DNA from: Gammaproteobacteria bacterium
GTDB lineage: Bacteria; Pseudomonadota; Gammaproteobacteria; Chromatiales; Chromatiaceae
Direction: 5' to 3'
NCBI GenBank assembly: GCA_030625445.1
Contig: DAOUQU010000011.1
Location: 1-16,039 of the forward strand
Length of the DNA: 16,039 nucleotides
The notes beneath the pieces are model-generated. The model was not told the origin of the DNA and ran no database searches. It was given only the letters and a program-made list of their open reading frames with translations. A program made the translations under genes and the position numbers. Shown piece by piece: positions 1 to 6,483 of the stretch (position 1 is its first letter; each line of letters starts with the position of its first letter).

Positions 1-1
1 C

Positions 2-229
2 TTCAAAATTGAAGCGCCTCTGCTGCATTTGAGCAAAGCTCAAATCATTCAACAGGGGGTGAAATTGGGGATTGACTACAGGACCACCATCTCCTGTTAC
101 CAGGCAGATGAGCAGGGCAGGGCATGTGGTCAGTGTGACTCCTGCCGCCTTCGGCGTCAGGGTTTTGTCGATGCCGGCATCGAAGATCAGACGCTCTATC
201 AAGATTCATTCACGCTGTCATTGATGTGA
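2..229 (+). CDS. queC: 7-cyano-7-deazaguanine synthase QueC, C-terminal part (cut by window edge)
   Basis: Only the last 75 codons are present; the reading frame is open from base 2 and the true start lies outside the window. QueC converts 7-carboxy-7-deazaguanine to preQ0 with ATP and ammonia, in the queuosine tRNA-modification pathway in the cytoplasm. The visible part reads APLLHLSKAQIIQQG, a typical QueC segment, followed by the family's zinc-binding cysteine cluster: SCYQADEQGRACGQCDSCRLR, that is C-x9-C-x2-C-x2-C. The end KGF/RQGF...AG(I/L) is also as in the family. Its stop codon TGA overlaps the GTG start of dtd (GTGA), so the two are probably translationally coupled. Identification is firm despite truncation. 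Confidence 0.93.
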   Translation, partial: FKIEAPLLHLSKAQIIQQGVKLGIDYRTTISCYQADEQGRACGQCDSCRLRRQGFVDAGIEDQTLYQDSFTLSLM

Positions 230-663
230 TTGCGTTATTACAGCGGGTTAGCAAGGCGAGTGTCAGTGTCGATGGGAGCGTCATTGCCCGGATTGATTCC
301 GGTCTGCTGGTGTTCGTCGGTGTGCAGAAAGGTGACCGGGAAAAGCAGGCGCTGCGCCTCTGTGAGAGAATACTGGGATATCGTGTTTTTGAAGATAACC
401 GTGGTCGAATGAATCTGAGTCTCAACGATACAGGCGGAGGATTACTGCTGGTGCCGCAGTTTACACTGGCTGCTGATACAGAGAGGGGGATGCGAGCCAG
501 CTTTACTTCTGCGGCTGCTCCTGATGTTGCCAGCGAACTCTTTGAGCTGGTTGCAAACAGCGCAGCTAAAACACATGGCAAGGTTTTACGCGGCCAGTTT
601 GGCGCTGACATGCAGGTGGCACTGGTCAATGAGGGGCCGGTCACTTTCTGGCTGGAGAGCTGA
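226..663 (+). CDS. dtd: D-aminoacyl-tRNA deacylase (DTD)
   Basis: This 145-residue protein has the full length of bacterial DTD, which hydrolyses D-amino acids (and glycine from mischarged tRNA-Ala) off tRNA in the cytoplasm. It begins VIALLQRVSKASVSVDG, the standard DTD opening, and contains QFTLAADTERGMRASF (residues about 79-94) and the C-terminal NEGPVTFWL, corresponding to the two cross-subunit active-site motifs SQFTL and NxGPVT. The first motif reads PQFTL here, with Pro replacing the usual Ser. GTG at 226 is the start; no upstream ATG is usable because ATG at 224 is followed directly by TGA. The start overlaps the queC stop, so expression is probably coupled to queC. Confidence 0.95.
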   Translation: MIALLQRVSKASVSVDGSVIARIDSGLLVFVGVQKGDREKQALRLCERILGYRVFEDNRGRMNLSLNDTGGGLLLVPQFTLAADTERGMRASFTSAAAPDVASELFELVANSAAKTHGKVLRGQFGADMQVALVNEGPVTFWLES

Positions 664-710
664 TCCGGCTTTTCAGTGGATGTTCGCGACCCAATAATAA
701 TTGCTAATCC

Positions 711-740
711 CGGACAGCCTTGTGAAGAAATGTGTAAAAT
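711..740 (+). promoter_or_regulatory. possible sigma-70 promoter for dsbA
   Basis: The 141-bp gap between dtd and dsbA contains CGGACA (711-716, 4 of 6 with TTGACA), an 18-bp spacer, and TAAAAT (735-740, 5 of 6 with TATAAT). It lies about 65 bp before the dsbA start. This is a pattern match only. Confidence 0.28.
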
Positions 741-804
741 AGCACCCATTGAATCTGAAGTCGGGCAGACGCCTGATGATTGAGAAACCTGAGGAATAGT
801 TGGT

Positions 805-1479
805 ATGAAAAGATTTGCTGTTTTAGTTGTGATGATGTTGTCGAGTTTGACTGTTTGGGCGGAAGGTGCCACGAATCCAGTCGAGGGTGTCAATTACCAT
901 GTACTGGGTACACCGGAGCCAACAGTGGGGCCGATAGAGGTTGCCGAATTTTTTGGCTACTTCTGCCCTCACTGCGAGGCCCTGGAGCCGCATCTGGATA
1001 GCTGGTTGAAAAACAAGCCGGAGGATGTCGATTTTATTCGTGTTCCCGCTACATTTAATCGTCCTGTTGTACTGATGTATGCCAAAACCTACTATGCGCT
1101 GCAGCAAATCGGTGTAGTCGACAAGGTGCATGGGGCCATCTTTACGGCAATTCATAAAAATGGTCAAAAACTCAACAGCCAGGAAAAAATGGAAGCTTTT
1201 CTGGCAACCCGGGGTGTAGATGTCAACGCCTATAAAGAGGCAATGGACTCTTTTGAGGTCAACCTGAAACTGCAGCAGGCGATGAAACTGGCGAAAAAGT
1301 ATGCTATCTCCGGTGTTCCAGCGATGATCGTCGATAAGCACTACAAAGATGGGAATGCAGCAAGCTGGGATGAGAAGTTGCAGATTGTTGACTACCTGGT
1401 CGGAAAATCACGTCAAAGAAGGCCGGCAGTTGCTCCGGCTGCTGCCCAGCCTCAAGCTGCTGGTGCTGCTGTACAATAA
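805..1479 (+). CDS. dsbA: periplasmic thiol:disulfide interchange protein DsbA
   Basis: DsbA oxidises cysteine pairs in exported proteins in the periplasm and is itself reoxidised by DsbB. The 224-residue product has a signal peptide (MKRFAVLVVMMLSSLTVWA, likely cleaved after residue 19) and the thioredoxin-fold start VEVAEFF-like GPIEVAEFFGYF. The active site CPHC is at residues 54-57, exactly the classical DsbA dipeptide, and the cis-proline loop reads SGVPAMIV. The body matches the usual length of about 210. Beyond it is an unusual Arg/Ala/Pro-rich tail (RQRRPAVAPAAAQPQAAGAA) of about 22 residues. The start is supported by GAGGA at 791-795, nine bases upstream. The EEP-family gene follows after 5 nt, suggesting cotranscription. 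Confidence 0.95.
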   Translation: MKRFAVLVVMMLSSLTVWAEGATNPVEGVNYHVLGTPEPTVGPIEVAEFFGYFCPHCEALEPHLDSWLKNKPEDVDFIRVPATFNRPVVLMYAKTYYALQQIGVVDKVHGAIFTAIHKNGQKLNSQEKMEAFLATRGVDVNAYKEAMDSFEVNLKLQQAMKLAKKYAISGVPAMIVDKHYKDGNAASWDEKLQIVDYLVGKSRQRRPAVAPAAAQPQAAGAAVQ

Positions 1480-1484
1480 ATCTG

Positions 1485-2276
1485 ATGGCTTCAATGGCAA
1501 GCCATTCACAAACAGATGCAGCCGGAACCCGGCTGCGTCTGCTCAGTTACAATATCCAGTCTGGCCAGGAGACACAGCAGCGGCGCGATTATGTCACCAA
1601 AAGCTGGCAGACTTTTCTTCCTCATCCGATCAAGCAGCGGAATCTGAATCGCATTGCCCGGCTGATTGACGACTACGACCTGGTTGGACTACAGGAGGTC
1701 GATGCGGGGAGTTTGCGTTCAGCCTTTATTGATCAGACCGAGTACCTGGCGCATCGCGCCGGCTTCTCCAACTGGAATATCCAGGTTAACCGTAACATTG
1801 GCCATTTCGGGCAATTTGGCAACGGATTCCTGTGCCGCTATGAACCCTCTTCCGTGCATTACCATCGTTTGCCTGGACTGCGTGGCCGTGGCGCCATGGT
1901 GATAAAATTCGGAGAGGGCGATGAGAGTCTCTCCGTGGTGCTGGTTCATCTGGCGCTGGGAAAGCGTGGCCGCATCCGGCAAATGCATTTTATGCGTGAA
2001 TTAATCTCTGACACCCCTTATAACATCGTCATGGGTGATCTCAACTGCGCCAGCGGCTCTCACTACCTGGAGGAGTTCCTGTCAAAGTCCGGCATGGTCG
2101 AGACCGTCATAGGCGAACCGACATTCCCTTCATGGCGGCCTGTGCGCAAGATTGATCATATCCTGGTTTCAGATTCACTCAGGACGGAGAATCCGGCGGT
2201 AGAGGATTTTCCATTGTCAGATCACCTGCCGGTGCGCGTCGATGTAATACTCCCGTTCAAGCTGCCAGGGGGTTGA
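1485..2276 (+). CDS. endonuclease/exonuclease/phosphatase (EEP) family metal-dependent hydrolase
   Basis: The 263-residue cytoplasmic protein has the DNase I-like/EEP fold motifs in order: LRLLSYNIQSG (Asn23), DLVGLQEVDAGS (metal-binding Glu71), GNGFL, VVLVHLALGKRGRIRQM (His155), IVMGDLNC (Asp185, Asn187), KIDHILVS (Asp224, His225) and SDHLPV (Asp246, His247). All catalytic residues expected for a Mg-dependent phosphodiesterase or phosphatase are present. No signal peptide is visible. The substrate (nucleic acid, phospholipid or other phosphoester) cannot be told from the sequence. The start ATG at 1485 has no clear Shine-Dalgarno; it lies 5 nt after dsbA and is probably coupled to it, and ATG 1494 is an alternative. 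It ends 23 bp from the convergent DUF1841 gene. Confidence 0.88.
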   Translation: MASMASHSQTDAAGTRLRLLSYNIQSGQETQQRRDYVTKSWQTFLPHPIKQRNLNRIARLIDDYDLVGLQEVDAGSLRSAFIDQTEYLAHRAGFSNWNIQVNRNIGHFGQFGNGFLCRYEPSSVHYHRLPGLRGRGAMVIKFGEGDESLSVVLVHLALGKRGRIRQMHFMRELISDTPYNIVMGDLNCASGSHYLEEFLSKSGMVETVIGEPTFPSWRPVRKIDHILVSDSLRTENPAVEDFPLSDHLPVRVDVILPFKLPGG

Positions 2277-2299
2277 TCAGTCTTCACATTTGTCAGCTG

Positions 2300-2734
2300 C
2301 TATTGGACGACAACTTTTTTCACACACTCAAGATATCCCGCCTCATCCGGCATGCTGTTTCGCGCCCGGGCTTCCCACAGAGATTGTTCCAGGCATTTGA
2401 GCAGCTGATGTTCGGCGGCATGTTTATCTGCCGCTGCATGTTGGATTTTCTGGTAGTGGGCGCGAATGCCAGCAGGTCTGTCTGACTCAAGCTGTTCATA
2501 GAGCGTGATATGCAGGCCGAGATGGAAGAAGGGATTGCTGGTATCGGCGCCGGCGGAAAAATCCTGATGGAGTGCATCTTCGCCGGATTCAAGCAGGCGC
2601 TGATATTCAGGATGTAGATTGAGGGCCCTGATGACATGCTGTTCCAGCGCGCTCAGGGTAAAGAGGCTCTGCTCCCGCTTGTTCCAGCAGGCGAGAATAA
2701 AACCTCTGATCTCTTCCCTGTTATTTCCAAACAT
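2300..2734 (-). CDS. DUF1841 family protein
   Basis: This 144-residue, mainly helical, soluble protein opens MFGNNREEIRGFILACWNK and contains HPEYQRLL, a segment reading NPFFHLGLHITLYEQLESDR followed by PAGIR, and AEHQLLKCLEQSLWEA. These are the hallmarks I recall for DUF1841, a family of proteobacterial proteins of about 140 residues with no assigned function. Several conserved His residues (LHPEY, FFHLGLH, HAAEHQ) could suggest metal binding, but that is inference. It lies downstream of the OmpA-domain gene on the same strand, 52 bp away with a small hairpin in between, and faces the EEP gene with a 23-bp gap. No transmembrane segment or signal peptide is seen. Confidence 0.85.
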   Translation of the reverse strand: MFGNNREEIRGFILACWNKREQSLFTLSALEQHVIRALNLHPEYQRLLESGEDALHQDFSAGADTSNPFFHLGLHITLYEQLESDRPAGIRAHYQKIQHAAADKHAAEHQLLKCLEQSLWEARARNSMPDEAGYLECVKKVVVQ

Positions 2735-2746
2735 GAGTTAGCGTGC

Positions 2747-2779
2747 TTCCCTCACCCTAACCCACGGAGGGAGAGGGAA
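2747..2779. repeat. short palindromic intergenic hairpin
   Basis: TTCCCTC at 2747-2753 and its exact complement GAGGGAA at 2773-2779 flank CCCTAACCCACGG-type sequence between the OmpA-domain gene and the DUF1841 gene. The arrangement (CCCTCACCCTAACCC ... GGAGGGAGAGGG) is reminiscent of a commonly seen dispersed intergenic repeat. There is no T tract on either strand, so it is not a convincing intrinsic terminator. Confidence 0.5.
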
Positions 2780-2786
2780 CTTAAAA

Positions 2787-3944
2787 TTAGAGTCTATTGA
2801 GCTCGACGCGACGGTTCAGCGTCTTGCCTTCAGCCGTTTCGTTGCTGGCAATAGGTCGCTCTTCGCCATAGCCTTTTGCAGTTAAATTGTCAGCAGCGGC
2901 GCCCTTGTCGATCAGGAATTCGCGAACACGCTCTGCGCGCCGCTGGGAGAGATGTTTGTTGTAGTCATCTTCCGCATCGCTGTCAGTGTGGCCGGAGACT
3001 TCCAGTTTCAGTTCGGGATGGGCATTCAGGGTTGTGGAAACACCGTCGAGAATTACAATTGATTCATCAGTCAAGTTGTCCGAATCGGTATGAAAATTGA
3101 CGCCGTGCAGTACGATGACTTCATCAATTGCACATCCAAAAGCGTCAACCTGGGTGCCTTCGGTTGTATTCGGACAGAAATCACTGCTGTTCAGGACTCG
3201 GTCCTTGTCATCATCGATGCTGATGGGTTTGACAGGGGGTGCTGGTTTGACATCAACCTTTGCTGGTTCTGAGGCAACAGGCGGCAGGGGTGCAGGGGCT
3301 GGAGCGGTTGAAGCTTGCGGCGCAGGCGGATAGCTGTAGCCATACTGATAGTTGTAATAGTAGTTATAGGGAGCATAACGACCATAATTGCGATTGTAGT
3401 TGCGGTTGTAATAGCTGTTGTTAAAACGATTGTCGAAGCGGTTATCGTTTTGGCTGTAGCTCTCTCCGTAGCTGTCAGCATCAGCGTCGATATCTGCATC
3501 TGCATCTGCATCCCAGTCCCAGTCAAATTCGAAGTCGAAATCCATATCGAAGTGCATATTGCCGAAGGTGTCGACATAGCTGTCGTAATCACTCCAACTG
3601 TTGTTGTTCCAGTGGCTCATGTTGTCCAGGCGATTACTGTTGTCCCAGTCGTTGCGGTTATCCCAGTAATTGGAGTTGTAGTTCCTGTTGCTGCGCTGCG
3701 GAGTCCAGCTGCGATTGTTGTTCCATGGACCTCTGTAGCCATAGTAGGAGGGATACCTTTGATACTGATAGCTATGGGCCGGGTATTGTGGTGCTTGAAC
3801 CTGTGGCGCGGCAACCGGTGGTTGAGCAGCAGGAACTGCCACTGCAGCCCCGGGAGTGCACTTGTCCACTGCCTGTGCGTTTATGGCAAGGCCCAGTGCG
3901 CCGACTGTTAAAATCCCGGAAATCGCTTTGGTGAGAGTCTTCAT
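2787..3944 (-). CDS. secreted OmpA-domain protein with sulfur-globule-like Tyr/Asn/Asp-rich region
   Basis: The 385-residue protein starts with a signal peptide (MKTLTKAISG... cleaved about after AQA, residue 25), then a Pro/Ala linker. A long low-complexity section (about 55-205) follows, made of YQYQRYPSYYGYRGPWNNN-like text, repeated W-N-N/W-D-N units, FGNMHFDMDFDFEFDWDW, a D-A-D-A acidic run (about 145-157) and Arg/Asn/Tyr repeats. Then come a Pro-rich linker (206-240), a thrombospondin-3-like acidic repeat (DDDKDRVLNSSDFCPNT, 244-260) and a complete OmpA/MotB peptidoglycan-binding domain (about 275-385). That domain has GHTDSDAEDDYN (Asp321), LSQRRAERV (Arg336) and LNRRVEL. The central composition resembles sulfur globule proteins of purple and symbiotic sulfur bacteria; this is my recollection, not an alignment. 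It probably acts in the periplasm or outer membrane, tethered to peptidoglycan. GGGA lies 8 nt before the start. Confidence 0.82.
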   Translation of the reverse strand: MKTLTKAISGILTVGALGLAINAQAVDKCTPGAAVAVPAAQPPVAAPQVQAPQYPAHSYQYQRYPSYYGYRGPWNNNRSWTPQRSNRNYNSNYWDNRNDWDNSNRLDNMSHWNNNSWSDYDSYVDTFGNMHFDMDFDFEFDWDWDADADADIDADADSYGESYSQNDNRFDNRFNNSYYNRNYNRNYGRYAPYNYYYNYQYGYSYPPAPQASTAPAPAPLPPVASEPAKVDVKPAPPVKPISIDDDKDRVLNSSDFCPNTTEGTQVDAFGCAIDEVIVLHGVNFHTDSDNLTDESIVILDGVSTTLNAHPELKLEVSGHTDSDAEDDYNKHLSQRRAERVREFLIDKGAAADNLTAKGYGEERPIASNETAEGKTLNRRVELNRL

Positions 3945-3974
3945 GATCTGTATCCCAATAATTCTAATTGCATT

Positions 3975-4004
3975 ATTATAATAAGTATATAAGCATTTTC
4001 TGAA
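3975..4004 (-). promoter_or_regulatory. probable promoter of the OmpA-domain gene
   Basis: The upstream region (3945-4030) is strongly AT-rich. On the minus strand it holds a perfect TATAAT (3975-3980), preceded by an 18-bp spacer and a weak -35 TTCAGA (3999-4004). This places transcription start about 24 bases before the ATG. The -10 is a perfect match but the -35 is poor. Confidence 0.45.
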
Positions 4005-4071
4005 TTAGTCACGCGGAATCTTTAGAAATGAAGTGATTTTCTCCTCACCATCTCTCTTTTCATTAGGAGAG

Positions 4072-4893
4072 CTACTCCAATAGACGAACATATCCGGCTA
4101 ATGCCAATCCACGCTCCTCGAGGCGATAACGCAATATTCGTGTGTAAAAACAGCTGACTTTGGAGTTGCACAGCGCCACGATCGGCTCCTCCCCCAGGGT
4201 GCTGATAAATTCATCAATTTGCCGGCTTGACATCATCAGAAGCGGGGCGTGCCGGAAGGTTTTGCCTTCCAGTCCCTTGACACTCTCATGTTTCTCCAGG
4301 GAGAGATCGATCAGTGTATTCACTCTGACATCTCTTCGCTTAATCCACGGCGTTTTGATATATCGGTGATCCTGTGGAAGTACATGTTTCAGAGACCCTT
4401 CCCAGAATTTTTGATTTTTCTCATCTTTCCGAATTTGTTGAAAACCCTTTTCAATAATTGTATTGACTCCTCCAAATTCCTGCTGGATCGTCTGTGCAGC
4501 AATCCGGGAGCGCTTGCCGTCATGACAGAAAAATACCCGTTCTTTGCCCTCTGATTTTCGAAAAATTTCCTGCCGGATAGCTTCCTCATTCAGGATGTCT
4601 CCGAGACGGTAATTCAGCGCTCCCTTGATTCTCCCCTGGGAGAACTCCTCTTTTTCCCGAACATCGATGACAGCATATTTTCCTGTGTCAGCTGCGATCA
4701 TTGAAAATTGGATAACGCCTGGCAGGACATCTCTCTTATTAATCTGCGCAAGTTCCGTCTTTTCAGAACGCTCGCTTTTTATCAACTCCCAGGCATCCTT
4801 TACCTCAATGAGAAAGAGTACTGCTGCAACAGAAATGAGCACCAGGAACAGTGAGGCGTAGAGTTTATAAGATTTCCAATTCGGTTTATTCAT
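4072..4893 (-). CDS. membrane-anchored protein with two rhodanese domains
   Basis: The 273-residue protein has a Lys-rich N-terminus (residues 1-10) and a single transmembrane helix (about 11-29, LYASLFLVLISVAAVLFLI). A linker leads to two rhodanese-like domains. Domain 1 (about 55-165) shows YAVIDVREKEEFSQGRIKGA, FFCHDGKRSRIAA with candidate catalytic Cys123, and the Gly-rich end. Domain 2 (about 187-273) shows VNTLIDLS and an active-loop-like LCNSKVSCF with Cys242 and Cys248, followed by GYVRLL. Rhodaneses carry sulfane sulfur as cysteine persulfide. Positive charges before the helix favour N-in, which would put the domains in the periplasm, but charges after it are mixed. The start overlaps the phosphotransferase stop by 8 bp. 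The substrate is unknown, and the region is AT-richer than its surroundings. Confidence 0.8.
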   Translation of the reverse strand: MNKPNWKSYKLYASLFLVLISVAAVLFLIEVKDAWELIKSERSEKTELAQINKRDVLPGVIQFSMIAADTGKYAVIDVREKEEFSQGRIKGALNYRLGDILNEEAIRQEIFRKSEGKERVFFCHDGKRSRIAAQTIQQEFGGVNTIIEKGFQQIRKDEKNQKFWEGSLKHVLPQDHRYIKTPWIKRRDVRVNTLIDLSLEKHESVKGLEGKTFRHAPLLMMSSRQIDEFISTLGEEPIVALCNSKVSCFYTRILRYRLEERGLALAGYVRLLE

Positions 4894-6232
4894 ACCGGTC
4901 TATTTCAGTCTGGATTTTGAGAGGCACCTGATACTCCCGGGCGAGAATGGCCACATGCGCACTCAAGGCGCCATATTTGCAAATAATCCCCCTGATGCCG
5001 CCCATATATTTTCCTATCTCCGGATAGAGATGGTCTGTCACGACAATCACCCCATGCGGGATTTCCTGTTCCCGATCAGTAAAGCGATAATAGGGGCCTG
5101 CATCGAAATCCCCCTCGACGACAACGATTCCCTGTTCATCTCGATAAGATATCTGCTTCCAAAGACTCTTTTCCCTGTCAAACTCGATCAAACTGCTCAG
5201 TATGTTTTCGGAATGAAAATCTGTTTCCAATCTCCCATGCGGCACTTTTTTTTCCAGCTCTGCCCGGATCTTCTCTCTCAGTTCCATAGCGCCTTTATGC
5301 TTGAAGAGTTCGTATGCGAGAGAGACGAGAATACTCTTTTGCATCAGCTGCAAAGCGGACAAGCGGGTTAAATCCAGCTTTCTTATTTCACGCAGTATCC
5401 CTGGTATTTGGAAACTCAGTCGAACGATTTTGGAAAACCCGGGAGTGATTTGCTCTTCAAGCTCCTGGTTCATGAAGTACTGTTCAGAGATTTTTACAAA
5501 TGGCTTAGGCGGAATAGAGACGCTTGTTTTTAACCAGCTCGCATAGACATCCTGTAGCGCCTGCAGGTAGATTTCGCTGAGAGCCCGGCTGTTGCTATCT
5601 CTCTCTGCCAGAATCCTGCAGACATCATTCTCTCTCCAGGAAGAGCTTCCTAACTCTTGCAACTGCATCTTGAGTCGTACAAAATTTTCATCGTAGTGAA
5701 TATTTCGCGTGATTGGCCGAACCTGAACAAATTGAGGGTTCTTGAGATTCACAAACTCGATATCCGAAGGCCCGAATTGCGCATGGATTTTCAACAGCTG
5801 CGTTTCGAGTTTTTTATAGCGCGGGCAAGTTGTCGGCAAGAGTGCGGTAAATGGAATGACGGTTCCTGAAGTTACCCCCTCGAATTCACCGGAGTATTCA
5901 ATAAGCATGCTTTTTGCGGAGAAACAAAAAGCAACTCCCCACTCTTCAGCTGCAACATATTTCTGGACGATCACTTCGTCGACATCCCGGTTCAGGAATG
6001 CTTTTTTAATAGAGGCGGAGACCATTCCCACGTCGAGTGGTCCATAGGTGGAAAATTGTCCTGCCTGGGAGAACTCCTCCTGATCTTCCCTTTGTGAAGA
6101 GCTTCGTACGAGGTATCGACAGGAGTTGTCGAGATTCAAATCATGGGCATCATCTCTTGCAATCACGACAAACTCTGGCACTGTCACGATGCCGCTCAGC
6201 GCTTGCAGGCGCGATGCTTTGGTTTCAATCAT
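4886..6232 (-). CDS. PEP-synthase-like phosphotransferase (ATP-grasp plus phosphohistidine swivel domain)
   Basis: The 448-residue protein has an N-terminal PPDK/PEP-synthase-type ATP-grasp domain: ETKASRLQAL (Lys5, like GGKGANL), VPEFVVI, LVRSSSQREDQEEFSQAGQF (Arg43, Ser-rich), VQKYVAAEEWGVAF (90-103), GVTSGTV and DIEFVNLKNPQFVQVRPIT (157-175; Glu159, Gln170, Arg172). A helical middle of no recognised family follows (about 180-365), then a C-terminal swivel domain with GGIRGIICKYGALSAHVAIL plus AREYQVPL, where His426 should carry the phosphoryl group. The PEP-binding TIM barrel of true PEP synthase is absent. The domain order ATP-grasp / middle / His matches rifampin phosphotransferase rather than PEP synthase, suggesting transfer of phosphate to an unknown acceptor bound by the middle part. 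The ATP-grasp domain is unusually short (about 180 residues against roughly 300). It begins 7 nt after the small membrane gene and overlaps the rhodanese gene. There is no visible SD, so it is likely coupled. Confidence 0.8.
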   Translation of the reverse strand: MIETKASRLQALSGIVTVPEFVVIARDDAHDLNLDNSCRYLVRSSSQREDQEEFSQAGQFSTYGPLDVGMVSASIKKAFLNRDVDEVIVQKYVAAEEWGVAFCFSAKSMLIEYSGEFEGVTSGTVIPFTALLPTTCPRYKKLETQLLKIHAQFGPSDIEFVNLKNPQFVQVRPITRNIHYDENFVRLKMQLQELGSSSWRENDVCRILAERDSNSRALSEIYLQALQDVYASWLKTSVSIPPKPFVKISEQYFMNQELEEQITPGFSKIVRLSFQIPGILREIRKLDLTRLSALQLMQKSILVSLAYELFKHKGAMELREKIRAELEKKVPHGRLETDFHSENILSSLIEFDREKSLWKQISYRDEQGIVVVEGDFDAGPYYRFTDREQEIPHGVIVVTDHLYPEIGKYMGGIRGIICKYGALSAHVAILAREYQVPLKIQTEIDRYE

Positions 6233-6239
6233 CGGGAGG

Positions 6240-6479
6240 CTAGAAAATAACCATCAACGCAATAAACAGCGCAAACAGGAGGATTCCCCAGATCAGAAAG
6301 TGCTTCTTATTCTCTTGATACAGCGACAGCACAAAGAAGAAAAATGCGCCAATAAGTGCCGCACCCTTGACGATAAGCACGCCGATGATTGGAATCAGGG
6401 GGATCAGAGAGGGAATGGCATGTGCCGACCCGCTAAAAGAGAGGAGTAGCAGTGCGACGGCTATAATTCGAAAAAACAT
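6240..6479 (-). CDS. small hydrophobic membrane protein, unknown function
   Basis: This 79-residue protein resembles no family I recognise. It begins MFFRIIAVALLLLSFSGSAHA, a good signal peptide with cleavage after residue 21 or an uncleaved first helix. A hydrophobic stretch follows (about 24-54, IPLIPIIGVLIVKGAALIGAF), then a short polar loop YQENKKH and a final transmembrane helix (about 61-79, FLIWGILLFALFIALMVIF). The start is 4 nt after the mepA stop and the stop is 7 nt before the phosphotransferase start, all on the minus strand. It is therefore almost certainly translated as part of that operon. It could be a membrane anchor or partner for the soluble phosphotransferase, but that is inference from position only. 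Confidence 0.7.
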   Translation of the reverse strand: MFFRIIAVALLLLSFSGSAHAIPSLIPLIPIIGVLIVKGAALIGAFFFFVLSLYQENKKHFLIWGILLFALFIALMVIF

Positions 6480-6483
6480 ATTG

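Noticed and set aside
210..893. 227-residue open frame on the - strand
   Set aside because: Antisense to dtd and to the start of dsbA, with no recognisable motif; dtd is unambiguous in the same region.
3490..3520. Tandem hexamer repeat (gcatct/gcatcc-like) suggesting a microsatellite or phase-variable tract
   Set aside because: It simply encodes the Asp-Ala run in frame; units are imperfect and copy changes would not shift the frame.
3315..3911. 198-residue open frame on the + strand rich in Val/Ile, looking like a membrane protein
   Set aside because: It is antisense to the Tyr/Asn/Asp-repeat part of the OmpA-domain protein; the Val/Ile runs are the complement of Asp/Asn/Tyr codons. No SD or family motif.
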